DNA of 64,000 bases from positions 62,001 to 126,000 of the forward strand of contig NZ_FUWJ01000013.1 of the NCBI RefSeq assembly GCF_900167455.1. The letters are read 5' to 3'. The stretch's first letter is position 1, and every line of letters starts with the position of its first letter. The notes under the pieces were generated by a model. That model worked only from the letters and a program-made list of their open reading frames with translations. It was not told the DNA's origin and did no database searches. Both the position numbers and the translations under genes were made by a program. The DNA comes from Enhydrobacter aerosaccus (lineage in GTDB: Bacteria; Pseudomonadota; Alphaproteobacteria; Reyranellales; Reyranellaceae). Of this stretch, positions 27,212 to 36,189 are shown in pieces.

Positions 27212-27260
27212 GGTCGTCCTCGTCGTGCTGACAGGAAGGCGGAGGGGCTTCTGATGCCGA

Positions 27261-28328
27261 CTAGCGGGTCAACCAGGCCATCCATCGCTGGCGCAGCGCG
27301 TCGCGATGCTCGCCGATCCAGGCGAAGTCAGGCTTGACCAACTTCTCGTAGTTCTCCGGCGAGGTCGCATAAAGGTTGCGCTCTTCGGGCTTCAGCAAAT
27401 CGATGGCCGATTTGCTGGCAGTTGCGTAGTTGACCGCGCGCATGAACGGTACGTGCGCTTCGGGGTTCGCATAGAAGTAATCGAGATAAGCCATGGCCGC
27501 GTTGGGATCGGGCGCGCCCTTGAGGATGGCCATATAGCCGGTATCGCGGATCGCCTGGTCCCAGGACATCGCGACCGGAGCACCTTCCTTCACGACGGCC
27601 AGCGCGCGTCCGGAATAGCTCATCGCCATGACCACCTCGCGGCTGCGCATGATCTGCTGCACCTGGTCGCCGGTCTTCCACCACACGGTGACGTTGGGGC
27701 GAATCTCGTCCAGCTTCTTGTAGGCTCGATCGAGGTCGAGCGGGAAAAGCTGTTCCGGCTTGACGCCATCGGCGAGAAGAGCGGCCACCGGCACCCACCA
27801 GTCGCTGTCGCCGGTATCGGGCAGGCCACGCGGCCCCGGAAATCGCTTGACGTCCCAGAAGTCGGCCCAGGTCTTCGGTGCCTTGTCCTTGAATGTCTCC
27901 GCATTGTAGGTGATCAGCATCCCACCGGTCGTGCGTGCCACACCGTAGGGCTGGCAGGCATCGGAGACGGCGAACTTCTGGACGCTCGGCAGCTTGGCAC
28001 AATCGATCTTCTCGAGCATGTCGGTGCGCCCGACCAGATCGGGACCGGTTGCGGTGACGATGTCGAACTCGATCTTGCCGGTGCGCTGCATGGCCTTGGC
28101 ACGCGCCCACTGGTCTGGCACCTCGATCGCGACCGGAACGACCTCGACGTTCTTCGCCTTGCCGAAGGACCCATAGAAGTATTTCTCCAGCGTATTGCCC
28201 ATCAGGCCACCGGTCGTGGCGATCACCAGCTGATCCTCGAGCTTCTGGGCGGCTGCCGGCAGCGCTGCTGATAGGGTGCAAGCCAGCGCAAGAAATGCTG
28301 ACGTCCACTTCCAGGTCTTCTTCGACAT
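27261..28328 (-). CDS. ABC transporter substrate-binding protein (PotD/polyamine type)
   Basis: A 355-residue periplasmic protein. The signal peptide (hydrophobic FLALACTLSAALPAAA) cleaves near AAA-QK. The family 1 solute-binding fold shows LVIATTGGLMGNTLEKYF at the start, GVARTTGGMLITYNAETF, WADFWDVKRFPGPRG and the late AMAYLDYFYANPEA typical of PotD/PotF proteins. The start ATG 28328 has GGAGA upstream. It lies directly between the permease genes and the dimethylformamidase genes, so the ligand is probably an amine or amide handled by that enzyme (inference). Confidence 0.9.
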   Translation of the reverse strand: MSKKTWKWTSAFLALACTLSAALPAAAQKLEDQLVIATTGGLMGNTLEKYFYGSFGKAKNVEVVPVAIEVPDQWARAKAMQRTGKIEFDIVTATGPDLVGRTDMLEKIDCAKLPSVQKFAVSDACQPYGVARTTGGMLITYNAETFKDKAPKTWADFWDVKRFPGPRGLPDTGDSDWWVPVAALLADGVKPEQLFPLDLDRAYKKLDEIRPNVTVWWKTGDQVQQIMRSREVVMAMSYSGRALAVVKEGAPVAMSWDQAIRDTGYMAILKGAPDPNAAMAYLDYFYANPEAHVPFMRAVNYATASKSAIDLLKPEERNLYATSPENYEKLVKPDFAWIGEHRDALRQRWMAWLTR

Positions 28329-28350
28329 CGACGTTCTCCTCGTTGAGATC

Positions 28351-29157
28351 TCACCCGGCGCTCGATTGGGTCTTGCTCCGAGACCTGAGCGCATGGCCCC
28401 CGAGCAAGATCAGGATGGACAGGACGATCAGCAGCGTCGCGATCGCGGGAATCACCGGTGTCAGGTTCTGCTCGATATCCTCGAACATCCGACGCGGCAG
28501 CGTCTTCTGACGTATGCCGGACAGAAAGAACGACACGACGGGTTCGTCGAAGGAGATGATGAAGGCAAACAGTGCACCGCTCGCAAGACTCGGCAGGACG
28601 AGCGGCAGCGTCACGAAGCGAAAGGCCTGAAGGCGCGTCGCACCGCAGCTCATCGCGGCCGATTCGAGATTGGCGTCGACCTTGCCCAGGGCTGCGGCCA
28701 TCGTGAACACGACGAACGGCAGGGTCAGAACCGTATGCGCAAGCACGAAGCCGGGAACTGTTCCGGAGAGACCGATCGTCTGAAAAAACAGATACAGACC
28801 GACGGCGAGCGCGATATGCGGCACGATGATCGGCCCTATCAGGAGTATCTGGAACAGGGACACGAGCCGGCTGCGACCGCGGACCATGGCGTAGGTGGCC
28901 GCAGTGCCAATCAGCGATGCGCAGATCGCGGTCAGGAACGCCACCTGGACACTGAGCCAGGTGGCCGCCCGCCATTGCCTGCTGTCGAAATACTCCGCGT
29001 ACCATTTCAGGGTGAAACCCGTCGGCGGAAAAGCGAGGTAGTCGTTCTGGCTGAACGACATTGGAATGACGATGACCAGCGGCACAATGATGAAAGCCAG
29101 CACGGCATAGACGTAGGCGCCCAGCAGGAGAGCCCCTCGGTCTGTCGGCGCTTTCAC
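28351..29157 (-). CDS. ABC transporter permease (PotC type)
   Basis: A 268-residue inner-membrane permease with six predicted helices. The EAA loop, SAAMSCGATRLQAFRFVTLPLVLPS, interacts with the ATPase; the segment is near residue 185. The periplasmic NDYLAFPPTGFTLKWYAEYF pattern is the usual PotC feature. The start ATG 29157 overlaps the PotB-type stop by 4 bp. The gene sits in an operon ordered ATPase, permease, permease, binding protein. Confidence 0.92.
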   Translation of the reverse strand: MKAPTDRGALLLGAYVYAVLAFIIVPLVIVIPMSFSQNDYLAFPPTGFTLKWYAEYFDSRQWRAATWLSVQVAFLTAICASLIGTAATYAMVRGRSRLVSLFQILLIGPIIVPHIALAVGLYLFFQTIGLSGTVPGFVLAHTVLTLPFVVFTMAAALGKVDANLESAAMSCGATRLQAFRFVTLPLVLPSLASGALFAFIISFDEPVVSFFLSGIRQKTLPRRMFEDIEQNLTPVIPAIATLLIVLSILILLGGHALRSRSKTQSSAG

Positions 29158-30032
29158 GACGCGCTCCCCATCAGCCGATCGAAGCGCAACGTCTTGCTGA
29201 ACACAAGCGCCAGCACTGTCACGAAGACCGTCAGCACTCCCACCAGTGCGGCGGCAAAGGGCCAGTCAAGGACCTCGCGGATCTGCTTTGACACGAGGGT
29301 CGAGATCATCATCTCCTGCGGCGAACCGAGAAGGGCGGGCGTGATGAAAAATCCGAGCGCGGTGAGAAACACCAGCAGCGAGCCGGAGACGACGCCCGAG
29401 AGGCTCAATGGAAGGATGACTTCGAGAAAGGTCCGCAGTCGCGTCGCGCCGAGCACGGCAGCCGCCCGCACATAATCATTGGGGATGCTGCGCAAAGAAC
29501 CGTAGATCGGCAAGATCATGAAGGGCAGCAGCACGTGGGTCATGGCGATGACCACTGCACTCTGCGTATAGAGCAGCTTGAACGGTTGCGAGGTCAGGCC
29601 GAGGGCCATCAGGGCCGAGTTGATCAACCCGTTGCGCTGGAACAGGAACGACCAGGCTGCAGTGCGTACCAATACGCTCGACCAGAGCGGCAAGATCACG
29701 CAGACCGCAACTAGCGCAGCCCGCACTCCCTTCACCCGGCTCATGTAGTAAGCCACTGGGAAACCGAGGACCACCGATAGGGCTGTCACCAGCGCGGCAG
29801 TCCAGAGCGTACGCATCAGGACGCGAACGTGGACGGGGTTGTCGACGACGCGAGCGTAGTTGCCCAGGGTCGGATGCGGTTCTGCAACGCTAATCACCAG
29901 GAGCTGCGCGATCGGATAGACGAAGACGAACGCAATGACCGCGAAGAAGGGCACGAGCAACAGCACCGTTGACAGACCGCTTAGCCTGCGCCCGTCGGAG
30001 TGCCAGAAGCGAGATCGTGAGCCCCCCTTCAT
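29154..30032 (-). CDS. ABC transporter permease (PotB type)
   Basis: A 292-residue permease with about six helices. The long first helix LLLVPFFAVIAFVFVYPIA, then the PVAYYMSRVKG loop, WSSVLVRTAAW (PotB-like) and the EAA loop RAAAVLGATRLRTFLEVILP are all visible. The ATG 30032 start overlaps the ATPase stop by 4 bp. A longer upstream reading is rejected because it runs back through the ATPase gene. Confidence 0.92.
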   Translation of the reverse strand: MKGGSRSRFWHSDGRRLSGLSTVLLLVPFFAVIAFVFVYPIAQLLVISVAEPHPTLGNYARVVDNPVHVRVLMRTLWTAALVTALSVVLGFPVAYYMSRVKGVRAALVAVCVILPLWSSVLVRTAAWSFLFQRNGLINSALMALGLTSQPFKLLYTQSAVVIAMTHVLLPFMILPIYGSLRSIPNDYVRAAAVLGATRLRTFLEVILPLSLSGVVSGSLLVFLTALGFFITPALLGSPQEMMISTLVSKQIREVLDWPFAAALVGVLTVFVTVLALVFSKTLRFDRLMGSAS

Positions 30033-31174
30033 CGCGCACTTCGGCGATAGAGCAGGGCGGCTTCGGCGGGGACGGTAAAGGAGGCAACATCGCCCGCAGC
30101 CAGGGAGCCTAGTCGCGATGCCCCCGGGAGACGCGCTCGAATCTCGGTACCATCCGGAAGGCGACCGATCAGGAGCAGGGCCGACCCGGCATAGACGATG
30201 TCGCTCAGAGTGACCTTGATGACCTGCCCCTCGACGGCTTGCCTGTCGCCGACTTGCCCGGCTGCGCCTGCGCCGAGTTCCAGTCGCTCGGGCCTCACTG
30301 CCAGCACCGCCGCCTGAGCGGGCTCCATCGCATCGACCGCCGCGGCCGCCGGCAGTTGCCAGGTCTCGCCCCACGGCAGCGCTACCGCGATGGTAGCGCC
30401 GATGCTTTTGACCATGACATCGACAAAGTTCATCTCGCCAATGAATCCGGCGGTGAAGAGATTGGCTGGCCTCTCGTAGAGCTCGCGTGCCGGTCCGAGC
30501 TGCTGGATCCGGCCGTCCTTCAGGACGGCGATCCGGTCCGCCATGGTCAGAGCCTCGCCTTGATCATGCGTGACGAAGATGACGGTGATGCCGAGTTCCG
30601 CATGCAGGCGCTTGATCTCGAGCTGCATGTCCTCGCGCAGATTCTTGTCGAGTGCGCTGAGCGGCTCGTCCATCAGCAGCACGCGCGGCTGATAGACGAT
30701 CGCGCGTGCCAGCGCCACGCGCTGCTGCTGGCCACCGGAGAGCTCGTTGGGACGGCGATGGCCGTAACCGGCCAGACGCACCGTCGCGAGCGCGGCTTCG
30801 GCGCGCGCATGACCTTCCGCCCTCGGCAATCCGCGCATCTTCAGGGGAAAGGCGACATTGTCGAGAATGGTCATATGGGGGAACAGCGTGTAGTTCTGGA
30901 AGACCATTCCCAGGTTCCGCCTGTTCGAAGGCACATAGGTGAGATCCTCCGAATCCACCTCGATGGCGCCGCTGGTCGGAAACTCGAAGCCTGCAACACT
31001 CATCAGGATGGTGGTCTTGCCGGAGCCGGAAGGTCCGAGCAAAGCAATGAACTCACCGGCGGCAATGTCGAGATCCACGCCATCGACGGCGACAACTGGG
31101 CCGAAGCGCTTCTCCAGGCGACTGATGCGGACGGAGGCGCCGGCTGTTGCTGATGTGGTCGATATAGGCTTCAC
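30029..31174 (-). CDS. ABC transporter ATP-binding protein (PotA type)
   Basis: A 381-residue ATPase. It has Walker A GPSGSGKTT, a Q-loop at VFQNYTLFPHMT, signature LSGGQQQR, Walker B VLLMDEPLSALD and H-loop VTHDQ. The C-terminal TOBE domain (VLAVRPERLEL, later VEGQVIKVTLSDIVYAG) regulates or binds the substrate side. GTG 31174 is the likely start because it matches family length. A TGATATATCC site lies about 100 bp upstream, suggesting co-control with other amide or amine genes in the window. Confidence 0.92.
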   Translation of the reverse strand: MKPISTTSATAGASVRISRLEKRFGPVVAVDGVDLDIAAGEFIALLGPSGSGKTTILMSVAGFEFPTSGAIEVDSEDLTYVPSNRRNLGMVFQNYTLFPHMTILDNVAFPLKMRGLPRAEGHARAEAALATVRLAGYGHRRPNELSGGQQQRVALARAIVYQPRVLLMDEPLSALDKNLREDMQLEIKRLHAELGITVIFVTHDQGEALTMADRIAVLKDGRIQQLGPARELYERPANLFTAGFIGEMNFVDVMVKSIGATIAVALPWGETWQLPAAAAVDAMEPAQAAVLAVRPERLELGAGAAGQVGDRQAVEGQVIKVTLSDIVYAGSALLLIGRLPDGTEIRARLPGASRLGSLAAGDVASFTVPAEAALLYRRSAR

Positions 31175-31274
31175 GAAGATCTCGTTTCCTATCTTTCCGT
31201 CGGGGAGTGCCCCAGGAGGCAGAATGCCTGCGTTCGTGCCGCGAGCTCTGTCGGCGACCGGCCGATATAATATT

Positions 31275-31284
31275 TGATATATCC
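31275..31284. promoter_or_regulatory. TGATATATCC (candidate GntR operator)
   Basis: A one-base variant of the TGATATATCA palindrome, within an A/T-rich stretch (TATAATATT precedes it). It lies between the stop of the AroE-like gene and the start of the PotA-type gene, so the latter probably has its own promoter. Confidence 0.55.
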
Positions 31285-31286
31285 AC

Positions 31287-32075
31287 CTATCGCGCAATAA
31301 ACTTCGCGACAAGAACCATTTGCGCATCGAGCATCGGTCTTCCACCGACCGTTCTCGCGCCCTGAGTGGCGGCCCTTGCAAGAAGTGGGGTGACCTCCGG
31401 GGTGACGATAATGTCGCTGACAGCAGCGCCAGGCCCTACCCCTTCGAGGTCCAGAGGCAGAGGATCGTCTATCTTCATGCCGAGCGATGTCGTGTTGACG
31501 ATGAGGTCGAAGCTGCGCGCCTCCGCATGCCCGGCACTGACCTTCGTCCCCGGGTAGCGCCGCGACACCGCAGCGGCAAGCGCGCGTGCCTTCGCCTCAT
31601 CCCGGTTCATGATGGTCAGTTCGCGCGTGCCGGCCCCAGCCAGGCCAAAGGCGGTGGCACGCCCTGCCCCGCCAGCTCCAACCTGGAGTACTTTCCGGCC
31701 GCGCACCGCAATCCGATGCTGTGCGAGACTGGCTACAAAACCGCGCGCGTCCAGATTGTCGCCAACGAGGCGTCCGTCAGCCGTTCGTTTCACGAAATTG
31801 ACCGCGCCGATGAGCGCTACCTCGGGCGTCGCCTCATCCAGATACTCGATCACACTTGTCTTGTGCGGGATCGTGACGCCAAAACCAACGACGTTGCGCA
31901 TCAGCCTGATGCTCGCGAGAACTGCTCCCAGATCGGCGGGCAATACATGCAGCGGCGATACCGCCACGTCGTCGTCGATGGACCGAAAATAGGCGTTCAA
32001 GACCGCGCTTGCCCGTACATGGCCGATCGGGTCCGCCAACACGAACATGATCTTGGTCTTGCCGGTGATCTCCAT
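31287..32075 (-). CDS. Shikimate dehydrogenase family protein
   Basis: A 262-residue protein with both AroE domains. The substrate-binding half has LADPIGHVRASAVLNAYF and GFGVTIPHK (the catalytic Lys) and later GAVNFVKR. The NAD(P) half has VLQVGAGGAGRATAFGL and MNRDEAKARALA. It ends with GGRPMLDAQ as in AroE. It sits last in an operon with a four-carbon acid kinase and a class II aldolase, 14 bp downstream, so it is probably a specialised dehydrogenase rather than the aromatic-pathway enzyme. A good SD (AGAGGG) precedes ATG 32075. Confidence 0.86.
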   Translation of the reverse strand: MEITGKTKIMFVLADPIGHVRASAVLNAYFRSIDDDVAVSPLHVLPADLGAVLASIRLMRNVVGFGVTIPHKTSVIEYLDEATPEVALIGAVNFVKRTADGRLVGDNLDARGFVASLAQHRIAVRGRKVLQVGAGGAGRATAFGLAGAGTRELTIMNRDEAKARALAAAVSRRYPGTKVSAGHAEARSFDLIVNTTSLGMKIDDPLPLDLEGVGPGAAVSDIIVTPEVTPLLARAATQGARTVGGRPMLDAQMVLVAKFIAR

Positions 32076-32089
32076 AAGCCCTCTTTCGA

Positions 32090-32737
32090 TCAGGCCGGTA
32101 GTGCGACGCGGCCGTAGCCCGCATAGCGTTCGAGCACCCGCGCCATTTCATCGTCGGAAAGGATTGTCGGCGTGCCTGCCTGGCAAGCGAGGAGATATTG
32201 CCGGGCCAGAGTCTCGAGCCTCACCGTGAGATCGAAAGCGGTCTGCAGGCTTGCGCCCGAGGCTATCATCCCATGGTTGGCCAATAGGCAGGCCTTGCGT
32301 TTCCGAAGCGCGGCAATCGCGCCCTCGGCAAGGGCCCGCGTTCCAAACGTCGCATAGGGAACGCATGGCACATCGTTACCGCCAAAGCCCGCGACCATGT
32401 AGTGGAATGCCGGAATTGGCTTCCCCACGCACGACAGCGCGACACAGTAGTCGGCATGTGTATGCACGACCGCATTCACGTACGGATAGGCGTTGAGAAT
32501 CGCAAGATGCATATGCCACTCGCTTGAAGGCAGCCCGCCGTCGAGCACCGTTCCATCGCGCTTCAGCCGTACCAGGCGATCGGGGGTCGTGTTGCCGCTG
32601 TTGCCGCCAGTCGGCGTGATGAGAATGTCCTCACCAATCCGGCAGCTGACGTTGCCACTGCTGCCGTGGTTGAATCCCTTTGCTTCAAGCATCGCGACGA
32701 TGTTCAGTAGCGAGCGCCTGATTTCGAGCTCGTTCAA
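32090..32737 (-). CDS. otnC: Class II aldolase/adducin protein (OtnC-like decarboxylase)
   Basis: A 215-residue class II aldolase. The Zn-binding residues are in VHTHADYC (two His) and LLANHGMIA (third His), and the catalytic acid in SSEWHMHLAI. GSSGNVSCR binds the phosphate. With the adjacent four-carbon acid kinase it fits 3-oxo-tetronate 4-phosphate decarboxylase (OtnC), which releases CO2 to give dihydroxyacetone phosphate. The ATG overlaps the kinase stop by 4 bp. The symbol is inferred from family and pairing; other aldolases of this fold cannot be excluded. Confidence 0.83.
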   Translation of the reverse strand: MNELEIRRSLLNIVAMLEAKGFNHGSSGNVSCRIGEDILITPTGGNSGNTTPDRLVRLKRDGTVLDGGLPSSEWHMHLAILNAYPYVNAVVHTHADYCVALSCVGKPIPAFHYMVAGFGGNDVPCVPYATFGTRALAEGAIAALRKRKACLLANHGMIASGASLQTAFDLTVRLETLARQYLLACQAGTPTILSDDEMARVLERYAGYGRVALPA

Positions 32738-34017
32738 TTCGCATTCTCCGGATTCTGCATGGATTTCAGCGTCGTCATGAACAGATCGACCGGGCCGAGC
32801 TTGCCGGACTTAAGGCAAAGAGCGATCGGATCAGCACCATCTGTCGCCGCCGTTCCAATGCCCGGGCCGCCATAGGGGCCGACCCGCAGGCTACGAATAT
32901 CGAGGTGGTCTACAATCGCTCCTGATGTCTCACCGCCAGCAACAACGAAGCGGCGAACTCCGGCGTCACGAAGCGAAAGAGCAAGACGGCCGAGGATGGT
33001 TTCGGCAAGTTCCGCAGCGCCTTTGCGCCCATGTCGCTCCTGAACCAGTTTTACGACTTCGGGGGATTCCGACGTCGAAATGGCGACGGGCCCGGCCTCC
33101 AGCCGAGGCCGCGCCCAGTCGAGTGCCGATCCGACCGCTGACTCGACGTCGTCGACCGCCAGGAGATTCATCCGAAGCACAGGACGACATTTTTCGAAGT
33201 CGGCGAGCTGCTCGAGCGTACGTTCCGCGCAACTGCCGGCGAGAACGACGCCACCCCCGTCCACCGCAGGCAAACCCACGCGATTGCCTGTCGCCGGGAT
33301 GAGCCCCTGCGCTCTCCAGATCGCCGGGTAATGCTGGACGATCGTTGCGTTGCCCGTCATCAGCTTCCAGTCGGACGTCAGTGCTGCCAGGACATCGAGG
33401 TCGCGCTCGTAGATCGCGTCGGTGATGAAGTAGCGAATGCCCTGCCCCGTCGCGGACGCGATCGCACGCTCCAAATGCGCAAGGCCCGCGCAGATCAAAG
33501 GATGAGCGAGAAGGCCGACCCTGGTCGACGTCTGCCTTTGCAACACGCGAACGAGGTCGGGATCCGTCATCGGCGTCAGCGGATCGTTGCGCTTCGGCGA
33601 ATCCGAGATCAACTCGGTCCCGAGAAACAGATGGCCGTTATAGACGGTACGATGAAGCGACGGAGAGGCCGGGCAGAACGCGGTGTAATCCGCGCCCGTC
33701 AGTTGCATCAGCATGTCCGCCACGGGACCGATATTGCCGCGGTCCGTCGAATCGAATGTCGCGCAATATTTGAAGAATAGCTGACGCGCGCCGCGCGCGA
33801 GCAGTGCCTGCGCCGCCTTCTCGATCCTGGCAACGGCATCGTCAGCGGGAATGACGCGCGTCTTCTGCGCAACCACAATGGCCGGGACGTCGCCGACATT
33901 GGCGACCAGATCGGGGTCGGTGACGAACGCGCAGTCGATGCCGGCCGCGATGAGCATGGCGGCGGTCTCCAAGCCGCCGGTCAGATCGTCCGCCACCACG
34001 CCAAAAACTGGTTTCAT
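32734..34017 (-). CDS. otnK: Four-carbon acid sugar kinase (3-oxo-tetronate kinase, OtnK-like)
   Basis: A 427-residue kinase of the DUF1537/OtnK family, which phosphorylates 3-oxo-tetronates at O4. VVADDLTGGLETAAML is the N-terminal substrate region. FKYCATFDSTDRGNIG marks the middle, and the C-terminal nucleotide-binding part has VAGGETSGAIVDHL. It heads an operon with OtnC-like aldolase and an AroE-like dehydrogenase. A perfect TGATATATCA lies 46 bp upstream of its ATG. The isomerase (OtnI) of the classical L-threonate/D-erythronate pathway is not in the window. Confidence 0.88.
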   Translation of the reverse strand: MKPVFGVVADDLTGGLETAAMLIAAGIDCAFVTDPDLVANVGDVPAIVVAQKTRVIPADDAVARIEKAAQALLARGARQLFFKYCATFDSTDRGNIGPVADMLMQLTGADYTAFCPASPSLHRTVYNGHLFLGTELISDSPKRNDPLTPMTDPDLVRVLQRQTSTRVGLLAHPLICAGLAHLERAIASATGQGIRYFITDAIYERDLDVLAALTSDWKLMTGNATIVQHYPAIWRAQGLIPATGNRVGLPAVDGGGVVLAGSCAERTLEQLADFEKCRPVLRMNLLAVDDVESAVGSALDWARPRLEAGPVAISTSESPEVVKLVQERHGRKGAAELAETILGRLALSLRDAGVRRFVVAGGETSGAIVDHLDIRSLRVGPYGGPGIGTAATDGADPIALCLKSGKLGPVDLFMTTLKSMQNPENAN

Positions 34018-34062
34018 GATGTCCGAAATGGTCCCCCGCCAAATCTAACCAGGACTGATACA

Positions 34063-34072
34063 TGATATATCA
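34063..34072. promoter_or_regulatory. TGATATATCA palindrome upstream of otnK
   Basis: An exact copy of the palindrome in the aminotransferase/GntR region, within CATGATATATCAAATATT. It is well placed to overlap the otnK promoter. No gene is found on the other side, so it acts on otnK only. Confidence 0.65.
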
Positions 34073-34179
34073 AATATTGCAACAGGGAGCGGCAGCTGCA
34101 ACGAGAGTCTAATCGCTCCGCGTCCGATGATCACACTGGGTATTGGGAGTGCCAGATGCAGGCGGTGCCCCACTGCTTG

Positions 34180-34730
34180 CAGCGCCCTGCAGACCATCCA
34201 GCGCTCGGAGACCTGTACCGGCAAACCCAAGGGCTCAGTACTGGATCCTCATGAGGCCTTCATGCTGGGAAGGGTGCGCGAGAAGCCCGACACGAGCCTC
34301 GAGGAGATCGTGGAGCGGTTGGCCGCAGAGCGCGGCGTGCGAGTGGTCTGGACGGCGGTCTGGAAGTTCCTCGACCGGCGCAACCAGACGCACAAAAGGA
34401 CTGCGCACGTCAGCGAGCAGGAGCGTCCTGACGTAAAGGCGGCGTGCCAGCGCTGGTCCGACAGCCAGCCCGGGCTCGCCCCCCGAGAACTTGATCTTCA
34501 TCGACGAAAGCGGGCCTTGGACCAAGATGGCCCGCCTGCGTGGGTGGGCGCCGAAGGGGCAACGCTGCCGTGCCGCGATCCCGCATGGTCATTCGAAGAC
34601 CGTCACCTTCGTCGGCGGCCTGACGCTGGGCGGCTTCATCGCCCTATGCCGCTCGACGGTTCAATGGACGCGAGGTCTTCCGGGCATGGTGCGGGCGGCG
34701 GCCGAGGCGGTTGCGTCACGACGTCAGGGC
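34180..34730 (+). mobile_element. IS630-family transposase remnant, frameshifted
   Basis: The first part reads LDPHEAFMLGRVREKPDTSL followed by KFLDRRNQTHKRTAHVSEQ, the N-terminal half of an IS630 transposase. After a frameshift the catalytic half follows: FIDESGPWTKMARLRGWAPK and PHGHSKTVTFVGGL, including the DDE aspartate. Further on, PMPLDGSMD and EVFRAWC appear in yet other frames. The element lacks an intact open frame and clear terminal inverted repeats, and it is dead. Confidence 0.78.
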
Positions 34731-34958
34731 CTGATCGGCAGTGCGGTGGCGGCCACGGTCACGACGTCAGGTCCCGCGCCGATCATCGCACCCGAGATGA
34801 TGGCGGAATTGACAGCAAAAGCAGACATGCCGCTCGGCCTTGAAGACGGCAGCTACGAATCCAGCACCAAGCTTGGAACCTACCGGCCGTTTCGCCACCG
34901 TCGCGGTCCGAACCGGCCTATTCCCCCAGGTACCAAGCGGGCCGCAGATGAACCATAG
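34730..34958 (+). pseudogene. Fragment resembling the C-terminal tail of a tyrosine integrase
   Basis: The last about 33 codons, TKLGTYRPFRHRRGPNRPIP followed by PGTKRA, closely match the tail of the intact integrase at 50.2-51.7 kb (TYRPFRHRKGANRAIPPGTK). The nucleotide differences between the two are mostly silent, so the copies are old and were once both coding. The catalytic core of the enzyme is not seen here; only about the final quarter survives, directly after the IS630 remnant. The preceding codons (34730-34850) are not clearly assignable. Confidence 0.55.
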
Positions 34959-35511
34959 GAGGCGGCCGATGCCACAAACCTCCTTATCGATACTCCTTCT
35001 GCGCTATTGATCACGCGCGATCAGCATGGACCTATGAGCAAGCGTGATACCAAGCCGCCAATTCGTGATTCTTCGGCCCCTCGGCCGGCCGGCTTTACTT
35101 TCGGAAGGGCGTTCGAACCACGGCGTACAACGACTAACGCCGGGCTCAGCTTTTGGCTGACCTATCGAGATGGCAGTTCGTGCATACGGGAACGCTTTGG
35201 GTCAGCCTGCCTAACGGCGGCCGTACCCGAACCGTAGGTACTCGTCCGTGGCGGCGAATGAAGAAGTTGCCAGCGGAGAGCCAGCCAGAAAAATCCGTTG
35301 AGGAGTCAGGAACATTGCGAACAGCGCACCCGCAGCCCTTCTTGGGAGCCTACGGATGTACGGCCGGAGTCCAATCTGACAACCATCAACAATACGCGCC
35401 AGAAAGCAGCGCCCAGATCGAGCACAGCGAGGTTGAACCACACCACGCGCTGCCCGAACCAAAAGCGCCTCCAGAGTGGTAACGGGCCTGACCGCTCCCA
35501 TCTGGTCGCGC
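34959..35511. other. Intergenic stretch with no recognised gene
   Basis: About 550 bp between the mobile-element debris and the nitroreductase. Short frames on both strands do not match any family and have no convincing ribosome sites. It is probably further decayed insertion debris. Confidence 0.5.
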
Positions 35512-36189
35512 CTAGTCGTCGAAGCCGACAAACACAGTCGCCTCGGCCACTGACCTGCGCTCGGATACCACAGCGTTGGCCGGGAAGGCCTCATCGGGCC
35601 AGCCTAAGGCGATGCTCTTCATGATCACCTGGTCGTCGGCGATCCCGGCGTGCTCGCGCACCACCGGTGACTGCATAATGCCTTGGCTGTTGATCACCGC
35701 CCCCAGCCCGCGGGACCAGGCAGCGTTGACCAAGGCGGTGGCTACGGCGCCGCAGTCGAAGGGCGCATCGTCACTGCCGTGCAGCACGCGGTCATAGGTG
35801 ACGATCACACAGACAGGCGCATCGAATTGTCGGAAGCCCCGCAATACCCAGTCCTGGCGCCTTTCCTTGTCGTCGCGCGCAATGCCCATCGCGGAGAAGA
35901 GCTGCTTGGCGACGCCGATCTGCCGATCACGGTGCTGGCCGGTATAAGCGCCATGCGCACGAAACTCGCGCGAATGCGGCACGCCGGCCAGGTTCCTCTC
36001 GGTATTGCCGGCGCGGATCCGGTCCAGCGGCTCCCCGGTGATAACATAGAAGTTCCAAGGCTGGACGTTCATCGACGACGGCGCCCGCATCGCCAAAGCG
36101 ATAATCTCCTCGATCAATGCCCTGGGCACGGGATCGGGCTTGTAGCCGCGGATGCTGCGGCGGCCGAGAATGACGTCATCGAACTGCAT
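35512..36189 (-). CDS. Nitroreductase family protein
   Basis: A 225-residue FMN-dependent oxidoreductase. The N-terminus RRSIRGYKPDPVPRALIEEI and the FMN-contacting APSSMNVQPWNFYVI are family hallmarks. VCVIVTYDR is the central strand, and the C-terminal SIALGWPDEAFPAN is typical of the nitrobenzoate/NfnB-like group. GGGAGG lies seven bases before ATG 36189. It stands alone amid debris, and its physiological substrate is unclear. Confidence 0.9.
   Translation of the reverse strand: MQFDDVILGRRSIRGYKPDPVPRALIEEIIALAMRAPSSMNVQPWNFYVITGEPLDRIRAGNTERNLAGVPHSREFRAHGAYTGQHRDRQIGVAKQLFSAMGIARDDKERRQDWVLRGFRQFDAPVCVIVTYDRVLHGSDDAPFDCGAVATALVNAAWSRGLGAVINSQGIMQSPVVREHAGIADDQVIMKSIALGWPDEAFPANAVVSERRSVAEATVFVGFDD

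Noticed and set aside
28276-29475. Long plus-strand frame opposite the ABC permeases
   Set aside because: It is charge-rich without hydrophobic order; the permeases on the minus strand are unambiguous.
35007-35482. Short frames downstream of the integrase tail
   Set aside because: Start sites and composition are not convincing and no family resemblance was found.
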